This document shows, piece by piece, positions 11,149-22,500 of a DNA stretch of 64,000 nucleotides; positions within the stretch are counted from its first letter, which is position 1; each line of letters begins with the position of its first letter. The DNA comes from Verpa conica (Eukaryota > Ascomycota > Pezizomycetes > Pezizales > Morchellaceae). A model generated the notes under the pieces. The model was given only the letters and a program-made list of their open reading frames with translations, searched no databases and was not told the origin of the DNA. The position numbers and the translations under genes were made by a program. The stretch covers positions 1,178,001-1,242,000 of the forward strand of contig JAUFSD010000018.1 of NCBI GenBank assembly GCA_033030425.1, read 5' to 3'.

Positions 11149-12725
11149 CATTCATTCACAAAATAGCGGAAGCGAGGTACACCGAGTGATCTAGCACGGC
11201 GGAAGCTACAACCGAGCGAGATGCCATAAATCAAAACGTACTTCATGAACTTCTGTAAAGTTCAAAGCTTTAATATATAATTATAAGTACTAGTTTAGTT
11301 TAATACACAGGAGTCCAATTATTCGTTTCTCTACTAGTTGTTTTTTATATCACCACTGGTGTATACAATTTATCAACCCAGTTCCAAGCTGGTATAAACA
11401 TACATGTAATAATGCTTTATTATAGGTCTATTTCCATAAGCCTGCTTTCTTAGCTTCGGGTTTACCCAACAGGAAGAAATATAGCATCGCACACGAATTT
11501 CAAGCGGTAAGTGCCACCTATACCTAGTAACTAGTAGAGATAACCAAGAGGAGTACTAGCCAATTCCCCCCGTCTTTGCAAAGCCCTTGGTCAATTCGCA
11601 GCTCGAACATCTTTTTTACACTGCAGGATCTAGGTAGATAACGCCTTTAGGATACAGAATTCAGTTTAAACCATAGAAAATCTCTACTATGCATAGCAAG
11701 AGTTTCTAGCCAATACAAAAAATACAATACTCCCAATTCGTAACTACTTTTTCATCGGACAAAAGATACGATTTACGTAGTGAATCAAGGCTCGAGATTA
11801 CTCTAGGTCTTGCATTAGTGTACGGTCATCTCCGAAAGTAAATACCTTATAATGATGCTTATCTGATTTATCATTACTTGGCGATCAACGTAACACAGAA
11901 TAAGAATGTTTACGGAAAGTGGTTAGCGAGACAAGGACGGCTTAGTCCTATAGGTTGCTCTTGCACTTGAATAAGGTGTTGTGTCACTCTGCTACCAGTG
12001 TTGCACAAAAACGCGTCTGCCAGTACATAGCTACAAATTTCCATACGAGACACTGGAGTATAAATTAGGATATTTTTGAGCTCCCCAAGACAATACTCAT
12101 AAATCTGTATGATAATGACTTCAGAATGACAAATCTATAATTAAGGTGCGGGGTTTTTGGGTTAAACACTGGTGAACTGTCAAAAGTAGTCGAGGATTAG
12201 AGGTAATGACCTAACTAAGTTCGTCGGCCGGTTGCCATGAGAAAAAGCAATTTTAGAAACCTAACGGCCAATCCCTTCCCGTAATACGCCATCTTGTGAG
12301 AAAACAGAGGTCCTGGTTACCGGTCTTTTGATATACGACAATGCACGATAGCGCCGTAAGATATCAGGGGAAATTGATAGCCTGGCGGGATGTATCCCGG
12401 AATTGCCACGTATCTCCTCCTCCCCCCTCCCGCGTGGTTCTCATGACTACCTAGGATCTAGCTAGCTATACAAACCATTGTGGCGGCTTCACGGGGACAC
12501 ATCGGCCAGCATATGATTGCATCCTGAGAATCGGATCAAACCTCTATAATTAGTAGAAATATGTCTAGTTAAAATTAAAATTGGTCGAAATTGCCCCTGC
12601 TCCAAAAACCTTTAAATGATATATCCCTAGCCTTAGTATAGTCATCGTTTGTGTCAGCCTATGTCTAACCCATCGGACACAATTTTCTAAGCATGGGAGC
12701 ACGACTGCTACTATGTTACCCCTTT

Positions 12726-12920
12726 GTACTCGAGTGTGCGGGAAATTCTGACGACAGGCGGATTGCAAAAGTCGTGGCTTGTTCCTTTATTTCCCATATA
12801 AAATCAGTGCCACCACAGCCACCTGTCTAATGACCGATAGTGGCTTGTGTCTGTATTTCCCATACAAAACCGGCGCCACCACAGCCTCATGTCGTCAGAC
12901 TTACCCTCACACTCGAGTAC
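12726..12920. repeat. Inverted-repeat structure with internal 66-bp tandem duplication
   Basis: The left arm begins GTACTCGAGTGTG and includes TCTGACGACA (12726-12757). It is mirrored at the right end, where TGTCGTCAGA and CACACTCGAGTAC occupy about 12888-12920. Between the arms a unit of about 66 bp, beginning GTGGCTTGT and containing ATTTCCCATA and GCCACCACAGCC, is present twice (12774-12839 and from 12840). It may be a small fold-back element; no protein is encoded. Confidence 0.65.
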
Positions 12921-13327
12921 CAGCTCACAAGTTTTCATAATCTTATACTCGTACTTCCTACAGGTTGTCTCAAGGCCTGGGGGGGGGCACCAAATCAAAA
13001 TACCTCGAATGAGGCTCTCGAGAAAAATTAAAAACGCCCCGTTTGGTGGACTTGCTTATCGTAGCTGTCAGAGACACTTACGAGTCTTTACATAATGCAG
13101 GAATGAGAATATGTGCTCGTAGACCTCTTGCTGACACGACCTTGATTCGCTTTACCTAATCACCCTATGGTCTAATTAGTAAAGTTAATACCGATCCTAA
13201 AGTTCGTTGACTACCTGAAGCAGGTTTGCCCTGCATAAGTGTAAGGTAGCTAAGCTTCATCATTGGAGTACCCGGGCAGATAGAGTATAGAAAGGCTAGA
13301 CACGAGAGTGCAACGTTAGCCAACCAA

Positions 13328-13352
13328 CGCCCCGGCTCATCGAGCCGGGGCG
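13328..13352. repeat. Strong GC-rich hairpin
   Basis: An 11-bp perfect inverted repeat (CGCCCCGGCTC, ATC loop, GAGCCGGGGCG) in an otherwise AT-rich interval. No gene is adjacent, so its role is unknown. Confidence 0.8.
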
Positions 13353-14003
13353 AATCAAAAGTCGTTACCAAAAAAATATATGTTCAGGTTCTTTTTTACC
13401 GACCCTGAATAGCGACTTTCACTATCTGTCTTGGATTTTATTGGAATACAACAATATGCAAGCCCCCCTCTGTAGCATGTGATTTGTGACCACCTCGGTT
13501 CCGATCATGAACCAACATGAACTTTCGAAGAGTAGAAGGGTTCAACGTACATTCAGTTTCGTAAGGTGCCACAGGGCATTCGGTGGCCTCTAGATCGAAA
13601 TCATCTTCTCCTCTCGCGCAGCTTTGTTGGTCCAATCGTAAATCACACATATCTACTCATGAGCATATACTCGGTCTACGTAAGGCTTTTTTTTCTTTCT
13701 CTCTCCCTCGATAATACTAACCTTCAAGAAGCCAAGGGGAGGCAGGGTTTTTTTTTTTTTATGAATTGAGATATTAGAGTCTCTGTTTCCAATATAACGC
13801 CGGATAAGACAACCGCGACCAATAGTTACAGAACATTAGATTTTTTTTTATTTTTTTTTTATCCCCTCCCCCTTTGATAGAACCAACAAGAAATAGGAAA
13901 CTATTTGTAAAACATTCACCCAGTGAGCATCACCTTGTACAATATTATCAAAGTATAAGCTCTACCATATGCAAGTAGATAGGCTTAGATACATCCAGCA
14001 TGC

Positions 14004-14997
14004 TCACTTAGGTAATGCAAGCCCGGCCACCTTTGCTGCATCATCCCTCCCCAGTAATGTCGTGTACGGCCTTGGAGCCCTAGGATCCCCTGGGATTTCC
14101 ATACTGAACCCAACAATCTCAGGCTGCGCTACCTGTCGCCCCCCCGGCAGTCCCCGGGAAACAACCAGCGGTGCCGGCTGGCCAGGATTAACTGTGGTCG
14201 TGCCTCTGCGTTTTTTACGGATCCATAAGAAGAGAGCACAGAGGGCTATCCATCCTAGTATACCACCGATGACAGCACCCAAGATCGTTCCGCCCCCAAC
14301 CTCTGTCGTGGCCGGGCTTGAGCTGGGGAGAGAAGTATTTTCCGGTTCGCTCTTTCTTTCGGCGCTTACTGATGTGCTGTTCGCTTTGTCGCCGGGTTGA
14401 TCATTGACGCTAACAGATATCCCACTCGATGATGCCGGACTTGCAGAGGTTAATGAGGTTGGCGAACTGCTGGACTGCGTGCTCGGGGTTCCAGGCGTGT
14501 CGTTTGTTTCGCCGTTTCCAGCCACTACACCAGAGCAGGTTTGTCCGATAGGACAGCATCCGATCGACCCTCCGGAGTCTCGTGTGCATAGTGTGCCAGC
14601 CTATTCGTGTCGTGAGTCATCAGTTCATGCATGCACTTTAAATATGATCGATCTTGATGGCTAGGGGGAAAAAATAAATAATCACTCTGAGTGTTCAAAA
14701 AAGACTAACCTCGCAACACGATCCATTGCTGCAACAACTTGCCCCTCCTGGACAACATCCACTACTTCCACAGCATGTAGCCTGTGAATTACAGTATCCG
14801 GAGCCGCATACGTTCTGTCGTTTAAGAATAGAAAGAATAGCTCTCCCGGAGAGCTTCTGAGGTGGTGTACTAATGAATGTATTCCGGATATCGAGCGCCG
14901 GCTTTGCAACAACAACAGCAACATCTTCAAGATGTCTGAAGGATTCGAGGGAAAGTACCAACGGGATAAAGGTTATCAAAACCAATAGCCGTAACAT
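14004..14997 (-). CDS. Cys-rich, single-pass cell-surface protein
   Basis: 294 aa from exons 14997-14710 and 14600-14004. The phase-0 intron (GTTAGT...AATAG, 109 nt) splits the Cys-rich region and joins CSNGSCCE to AGTLCTRDSG. Residues 1-17 are a hydrophobic signal peptide (MLRLLVLITFIPLVLSL). About 62-120 hold 14 cysteines in CC-G/S patterns such as CCGSSGCCPGG and GCCPIGQTC. About 125-195 is Ser/Thr-rich and probably O-glycosylated. About 200-223 is one membrane helix (ILGAVIGGILGWIALCALFL), followed by basic WIRKKRR and a 65-residue cytoplasmic tail. This architecture is common among fungal wall-facing membrane proteins, where the Ser/Thr stalk spans the wall. A sensing or adhesive role would be inference; no named family is certain. 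Type I topology is expected. Confidence 0.8.
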
Positions 14998-17900
14998 TTT
15001 TGTAGAAAATATAAATAAATAAAATTAAATCTTGCTCTTTTTCTTATAAGAAAAAAAAAAAGACGACGACGTAGAGACGAAAAGGAGTGTAAATGATTGT
15101 TGACCGCCGAACACCAGGTGTCGATCAAGGAGTTTCAAAAAAGGATTAAGGTTGGGGATCCACGATACTTTATTCTTCATCCCTATGTCATCGACATGGC
15201 CCATTTCCAGGGAGAAGGGGGGGGGGAAGTTTAATCTGGAAACATGCACTCCTAACCTGAAAGGTGTTACCCATCGTGTACACCCCTCCAACAAGTATCA
15301 TCTTGTTCGATGTGGAGAAAAACTCTGCCACTCCTGCCACTCTGCTGCAAAAGGCTTGTCTAAGAAAGGCCAGCGGCTCAGTGAATCTGGAAGGAATAAT
15401 GTCTCTCTGTCCTACACAAATAGTTTTGAGGAGGTGGCCTTGACCCTATTATTAGGTTTAACCCCAACGCTGAAACAGGGGTGCAGCTTTTGGAGACGCC
15501 AAACGTGCCTGTGTAACCATCGTCGAGGATACAACAGTAACAGAAGTTATCCTTAAGAATCAACTACAAACACCCTAGACTGTGGATAGGCCCCCTTAAG
15601 GTCTATGTTATTCTTTTATCTTTCTGCTGAATATTTGAGATTCTTCGGGGGGGCGCGCTACCAGTCAGCACGGCTCAGAGGGCTCGATTGGGTATTATTA
15701 CTTCTGTTCCTAGCCAGCCGTCAGAACAACTATTCTCAAGTAAAGCCACTGGTTTACATCGCGAGGAACTCCCCCCCCCTCCCCTTTAGTTTACGTCGAA
15801 ATCCAACACCTGGGATAACAATATGTATTGCATGTTTGTGCTGTGCTGTGCACCAACGCCTTCTATTAGTCTACCGCCAGCTCCCAGTGTTGCGCCTCTG
15901 ACCAGCACCAACCAGCAGATTGAAATAGTAAGGGCTCTTCCACATGCGCGGGCAGGGCTTGAGGAAGTTTAGCATTCCTCACTCTCGCAGGGCCCCACTG
16001 TTTCCCCCCTCAGAGATGACCTTCCGCAACAGGAAGCATAGTACTGCATGACTTGGCGTCCATTCTATGTACATGCCTACTTGAGCCGCATCTTCGCCTG
16101 GGAAAAAAAAAAAAAAAAGTGTTTTACTTCCGCTAAGTATATCAGCAGGGTGTAAAATAAGCGCAGCGCAGCGCTTTCTTACACACGCGCGAACGGATAT
16201 CCGTCTTAACTACTACACCCACCACTAATTGAAGTTAGTAAAAGAAAGAAAGAAAGAAAGAAAAAAAACAAGAGTCATAGCTATTCGTGACCGCACAGAA
16301 ACCCGAGGCTAAATTAGATTCTCTCCAGGGCAGAAGTTCTTTCTTTGTCGTGATGTCTATGTGCTCAGGTAAGGAGTAGCAGTGCAGTGCAGTGTACACA
16401 TTGCATATAACCCCTGATGTAAGAGCCTGGTGGCGCAACACTTATCCTAAATAAACACGCCCTTAACGCCCGGAGGCTGGGCACTTTACACAGTCACGCC
16501 CTTTACGAGTGAGGGAGCATGCACTAGGGCTAGGGGTTTCCCCTCCGTTTTGGAGAAGCTTACCTCAGCCATAGTATCTTATCACTTATGAGGCTCCGCT
16601 CCAGTATTCGCTGTCATACGCTAGGCCCTTGGCGGAAATCAAGTGATCTTACAAGCATAAAGCCTATCTGTATGTGCATCATCCGGGAAAAAAAAAAAAA
16701 AAAAAAAAAGCATACCTGAGGAGTCGGTCCGCAATGATATTCATCATATTGTATATACATCTCATGATATTATAGTGTGCGCTGGCAATAACTCCCTGAG
16801 TCTTTTCGCTCAAAGTCTCAACCCTTTTTTTTTTTTAATCTCAAACGAGGCCAGCAGCGCGCGGCGCTTGGCTCTATCTTTCGATTCTAGAGTCTATTAA
16901 TTCAACTCAATATTATAAAAGGACCCTTTTTTTTTTGTTTGTTGTTGTAAAAAAAAAAAAAAAAGCCTACCTCTAAAATTTATCGCATTTCCGGAGGAGG
17001 GTGAATAAAAGAGTTTATATTGTAGACAAAAGCAATAGCAGCAACAACTCTACTGGAATATCAAGCTTTGTAAAAAAAAAAAGGGGGGGGACATAGCTAT
17101 TATGTATAGAGTATAAGATAATCATAATAGCTTACCAGTTCAAATATCCTCCTTCTTCTTCCCCCCCTTCAAAAAAATAAAAAACTCCTCATGCTAAATA
17201 TGCTACGATGAGTTGTTCACGCAAGCGCGATCCAACAAACAACTTCTCCGCGTACGGCGGCGTAACGTTTGAAGACCCCTTCTTTGGTTCCTAAACCGGG
17301 TTTGATCGTCCCTCCTCCTCTGCCTCCTCCTCCCCCCGCTAAGGCCTTGTTGTGCCTATTGCTTACTCCCCAGACCAAAGAATTATCTTCAGGCCCTCTC
17401 CCCCACACACACTCTCTTTATCTATTTCTATATAACCTTAATTATAACTCTGAGGGTTTTTTTTTTTTTTTACTTCCGCGTGGAAGAGGGTATTTAGGTG
17501 GACTCGATCGGATGATGGCCACCGAACCAAGGTTCAGGTCTAAAATTACATAATTACATATATATATCCACGAGTGCGCGAGTAGGATATAAGCGAGCGA
17601 AAAGCCGCGTAATTTAGCCTGCGCGTTAAACACCTAAACCATGTGAGGTGGGGCCCCCCGTGGAACCGGATTGAATCCCGATCAAAAGGAAACCGACATC
17701 CAGAAAAATAAAACCCATCCCTCTACAGTCCAACAAGGCGAGTGGATAGATAGAGAGAAAAGTAAATATTGAATTCTTTATTACTCCTAATATTTCCTAA
17801 AGGTCTCAATACTAAAGAGAACCAAAATGATATAAACCAGTATTCTAATGAAAAAATAAAAAGTCAGACTTGGTGACAAAAGAAACTCTAGTAAGACGCC

Positions 17901-18157
17901 GTATACAAAGAACTCCAAGGAAAACGCTGAACGATAAATAATAAAAAAAGACACCCCGTTTCGTGAGCTGCATATAACGAGTGTAACGTATAACTGGATA
18001 CAAAGGGAGGGGGGAATAAAGTAAAGTAAATAAAATAAAAATGTACAGTCCCAGTACCAGTCCAGTAACAACCAGGTATTAATCGGTAAAATAAAAGTTA
18101 AAATAAAAGAAGAAAAAAACCATGACACCAACACCAAAGCCAGCCTTCTGGAGGTCG
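14998..18157. other. Intergenic, homopolymer-rich, with tRNA-like sequences
   Basis: No protein gene seen. Poly-A/T tracts occur at about 16101, 16687, 16826 and 16950 and an (AAAG)n microsatellite at about 16241. Two tRNA-like, A-box-like stretches on the minus strand (about 16190-16225 and 17600-17690) may be degenerate SINE heads. Hydrophobic minus-strand translation at 17787-18167 is an AT-composition artefact with no ATG start. Confidence 0.4.
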
Positions 18158-19579
18158 TTAAATGCAAAGATTGATTACCGAGATTTTGCAGACATGATTT
18201 GAAGCTGACATCTCATAGGTTCCTTTGCGAAATTCATCTGTCATTCCACGATCATAAGTTTCATTGTTTGTAGGAAAGTGGCGTCGGAGAGGTGGAAGAC
18301 GGATAGGTCCCTCGGCCGTGAATATCGAAGGTTGGAATCGTCCTTTGATAGTATCTAGAGAGTCCCCACAGCTACTCAAAGACTGATAAGGGGGAGAGAG
18401 ATTCTTTTAGCTTTTTTTTCCAGTATCCTTTCGGTAATTGAGGGAATGTACCTTCAAATCACACCGGTCGTAGGAGCTGGTGGTAGATTGTCTTGAGTTT
18501 TCCCATTCCTGTCCAGGCTCCACACCACCATCCGTCTCTGACGCATGCAAGATTACCCGGGAACCCCTGTTCTCCCGAGCATCTGATGTTGTGCTGTGTA
18601 ATGATCTATCCCAGTGCTCTTTCCTGAGATTCCTGGTTCTGTGTTCTGTATCCGACTCCGACTTTAACCCTTCGACCTCGCTGCCAGACCCTTCCTCATT
18701 GTCGTCATTATCATCGTGATAGTTCGCACTGCGAACTTTCAACTCCTTTTTAGCGGCAGTGACCGTCTTGTACAGTGCATTCCTCTCGGCGTTCTTCTTC
18801 TCCTCAATACCTGCCTTGATTACACCCATCCAAGGGTACCGCCTATTTGTTGAGGGGATGAGGCCCAAATCGGGTCTTGACGGCTCCTTCTTCTTTCGGA
18901 TCTTGACCGGGAAGTCGAGGATACGGTAGTAACGGGATTGAAGCCCACTCTCTGACCGAATATGAGGCTCCACTTCAAACGGGTGCCAGTGATTGTTGTA
19001 GAGCTGAACGACCTTTCGCCAGGACATTGCGAGATCGTCTCGGCAGAACCAGATGAAATCCTCTTGCTCTTTTGTGTATTGGGGACGTGGTGCCCGTTTC
19101 TTCTTCGGTACCGGTGAAGAGCTCGCAGTGAATCTGGTTCGGTCCGGTGAAGGGCTTTGTTCCTCACAAATTCCATAGGCTTTTCTTTTCTGACCCTGTG
19201 GCGGCTGATCATGGAGGTCTGTTGTTATCTGAGAATAGAAGAAGCCGATATGTCAGAGTTTAGAACTATAGGCACCCTTTTACTTTATCTTTATAGGAGT
19301 TGCAAAATAAATAAATCAAAAAGAACATACCTCCTCACTAAACGACCTCTTGCGTGAATAGGATCCCTCAGGCGAAATTGGTTCTGAAGATGTGGCTGCA
19401 TTTAACAGTGTGTGTATTCCTGTGTGGTCATGAGGACATGACATGGCGCTGGCCGGTGGTGTCCTACTGAAGTGTCGGTCCTCGGGCTCGGAGGAGGAGG
19501 AAGAGAAAGAGGAAGAGGAGGAGGGACGTCGTTGGGGTACTGGCGAAGTAGGGCCTAGCATACCATTTATTGAGAGCAT
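18158..19579 (-). CDS. Myb/SANT-like domain protein
   Basis: 416 aa from exons 19579-19331, 19228-18452 and 18382-18158. Both introns are phase 0: intron 1 is GTATGT...TTCTCAG (102 nt), intron 2 GTACAT...TTATCAG (69 nt). Without intron 2 the frame still runs to a stop at 18407, but the third exon reads as coding for 75 codons. Residues 1-83 are Ser/Pro-rich and disordered. PKKKR (124-128) is a likely nuclear signal. About 134-165 begins YTKEQEDFIWFCRDDL and continues MSWRKVVQLYNNHW, the tryptophan-spaced pattern of Myb/SANT-like helices in many fungal regulators. An acidic/Ser-rich linker (DDNDDNEEGSGSEVE) and a basic C-terminal part follow. Probable DNA- or chromatin-binding protein; targets unknown. 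An intron-2-retained form would end at 18407. Confidence 0.72.
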
Positions 19580-22500
19580 GGGGACGGTAGTGGCTTTTCC
19601 TGGGTCTTTGTGTAATCCTTGCTTGTCTGTTTCGGGGGAGGTAAGAAAGAGTTAGGAGTGTGTCTCTAAGATGATTTAAAGATTGAATAATGTGGCACCT
19701 GCCAGTAGGATTGCTTATTGCTTTCAGCGTGGACAGTTCGACGCGATGGGGATAGGTAGCTATTTATCCCTTGGCCCACGGTGTCGTGACAGCGTGTGGG
19801 AGGCCTAGCTAGATGTGATGGCCAGCCGGGAGAGAAATATGGCTTTCCTCTGGTAGGGGTTGTTCTGGAATATCGCCGGTAGCGCGCGCCAGGGCTATGC
19901 TTCGCCTGAGAGAATCTGCAAGTTGAGTGTCAACCTTAAATGTTTACCAGCTGGCTGATAACGAGATAAAGCCCCCCTCCTCCCCCGAATTGTCTGTTGT
20001 ATTCACGCGTTGGTGGGGTAAGATATATCGGGGAAATTTAAAACTATCCAAGTCTCGTAGTTTTGAAAAATAAAATAAAAGAGTTGTACCTGACTCTGTG
20101 TGTGTGTTGCTTTGTTCTATTCAATTCGGACGTAGAGTTGAAAGAACAAGAGAAAGGTCCGTTGCAGTACCCCCAGGATATACACAAAGAGATGCGGGAG
20201 TTCAGTGGCGTAGGGTCTTCGTCACACGAATGGATCAAAAGGTAGAGGGAGAGAATGTGTTTCCTGGGCCTCCCGTAAAGTACTTATATGGGGCCGTGAA
20301 TAGAGAGGTCGATTCACGTTACCTGCTATTAGTAGTTTTTCTTGCCGTTGGCTGATTACTCGGAAGTATATAGTGCACCAAGATCTAGGGCTTTATATCA
20401 TCTTGCATACAGAACTAGGCACTCTCCAAGGCTACATTGAATGCCCAGGAAGAACACCAAGATCATTTGCTACAGAAGCTGAGCCCTGGAACTGCGGCCA
20501 GAGAACAGGAGACTGGCTGTAACCGCGAAATCACTGGACAAGCGGCGCCTATACTCGGTTCTTTGGCCGCCTAACAGCAGGCAGATCACTGGTGGGGCAT
20601 AGCATGTGGTGTCTTGGTGCCAGACCTTATCATACATTGCGTGCAGGAAGCAGGAAGCAAAGCAGACACCACCCCATCACCGCTACCACCGCAACCTCTA
20701 CCACCATCACCACCTCGCATCATTTGCACCTAAAGCCCTCACATAAAAGACCGTATACCAGATCTAGGGGCATGGGAAATTAACGGTGCCGCAGCAGACC
20801 GGATCCTCCTCGCTGTTGGCACCAAATCTGGCGCGGCTAATTGTGGCGAATTGCGGTTGATCTCGTTTATTCCGGATCTCTGTGCCGCTCATTGAATTAG
20901 AAATTGACGCCAGTCCTCTCCATCTCCGTTTCCTCTCTTGCGCGCGTGCATCGCCCCCCCGTTCGCGCGCATACGCATGATAATTCTTGGCTTTTTCCCA
21001 TCTTTGTGAACTTTTTTTTCTTTTTTTCTTTTCTTTTCTTTTCTTTTTTTCTTTTTCCCTTTTCTACCCAATTCATTTCTAGACAATAAAAAAAAAATGG
21101 TTACCTTATACTGCCCCCCCTTCCAAAGAACTGGAGATCCCCGGAGTAATTAACCTTGCATAAAGAGCTGACCGCGATGATGCCACTAATGTCGGGGACT
21201 TGACCCTTTGTGACAGCCAGTCACGCATCTCTACGGCAAAGACAGGCGAGCGATGCAGAGTGCGGTTTCAGCTAGCCAGAGCTACAGCCAGAGCCGACGG
21301 ACAGGAATGATCAAAATTAATAAATAGGCTGCCATTCTTTTCGAATGCATCTATTGTAGTTGACAAGCGAGTGCATCTAATTCAATTGAGAGAGAGTCCG
21401 AATCATACATGTAGTTACGTGGCGGTCACAATTTCGAGTCCTAGCACTCGAAATACTCTCGCAGTTCTCCGAATGGTACTGTCTTTTTTATCCTTTATGA
21501 GATTCCTGTATGAAGAGTTGAGAGACAAAGGACTAGCGTACCGTTCTGATTTAATAATCGGGGATCCACGAAGCATACTGAGGCGTTTCCGTGCTTCTGC
21601 TACGGCCACCTCCCATACAGTGCCTCCCTGAATGCAATATAGGAAAAAGAGAAGCCATTAAAACGGTTCTTGGCAGCATCTCTTGAACTGCTACTCCGCC
21701 ATCCAACTGCGTGCGCATCACACTGTATTTTAGCTAAGACTTGCTCAGTTTTTCTGCTAAGATATTCCCAGGGTTGACTATGACCCTTTGAGCCCTTCTC
21801 CAGGGAAATGTTTCTCGGCTTTTTTAGCACGCATGCAGATATGTGGCTGCAGGGAATCGCGATGTGTATATGCGCGTGCAAGGTATGGTGGGGTTACCAA
21901 CCCCACTGCCTCCCCCCCCACCCGCACAGACGTTCAACTGCAGCGTTGATGCGATATTTCCTTCTTTTGCCCGCCCCCTCTTCGCGAGTTTTGTTTTGAC
22001 AGATGTAACGGAGTCGTACATACAGTATTCTATTTTTGACGATCGTCAAGATCCTGACTGGTAATGTGTCGCACGATTTTCTACAATAAGAGATCTCACA
22101 ATAACTTGCTTGGAATTATGAATCATTCAGTGAGATAATACTGGTCGAGATCGGAAACGTTTTTAGAGCCATGGAACCCTACTATATTAGGCCCAAATAT
22201 GGTGCGAGAGCGATGTGGATTTGAAATAAGATAGTTTGAAAACGTCTCGGAGTGGACGCACGTCTTAACGACCCACATGGCCTATGATACTCGTTGCTGC
22301 CGGGCCGCTGGGAGACTTTTGCTACCCGAAGATCCCGTGTCGCTACCAATAAAATAACAACCCACCCATACCTGAATACGAGAAGAGGGGACTACTTTGA
22401 AACCTTTGAAAACCTGATATACTATACCAAAGGATATAAAGAAGAAAAAGGGGGCTGATATTGTAGATAACATAACTACGCTCGGGTGTCAAGGCGAACA

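Larger units (their letters stand above)
9891..14003. other. Long gene-poor interval
   Basis: No gene I can support in about 4.1 kb. It holds a 13-bp minisatellite (10079-10143), a direct repeat pair (10766-10794 and 11120-11148), a small inverted-repeat structure (12726-12920), a strong GC hairpin (13328-13352) and T-runs near 13749 and 13850. A 70-codon ORF on the minus strand (13650-13438) has an ATG but no recognisable features. Confidence 0.5.

Noticed and set aside
17787..18167. 126-codon hydrophobic minus-strand ORF
   Set aside because: Starts at TTG, and composition explains the hydrophobicity; it lies in the 3' flank of the Myb-like gene.
22372..22473. Signal-peptide-like first exon ending in CAG|GTATGG
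   Set aside because: No downstream exon with coding character could be joined to it.
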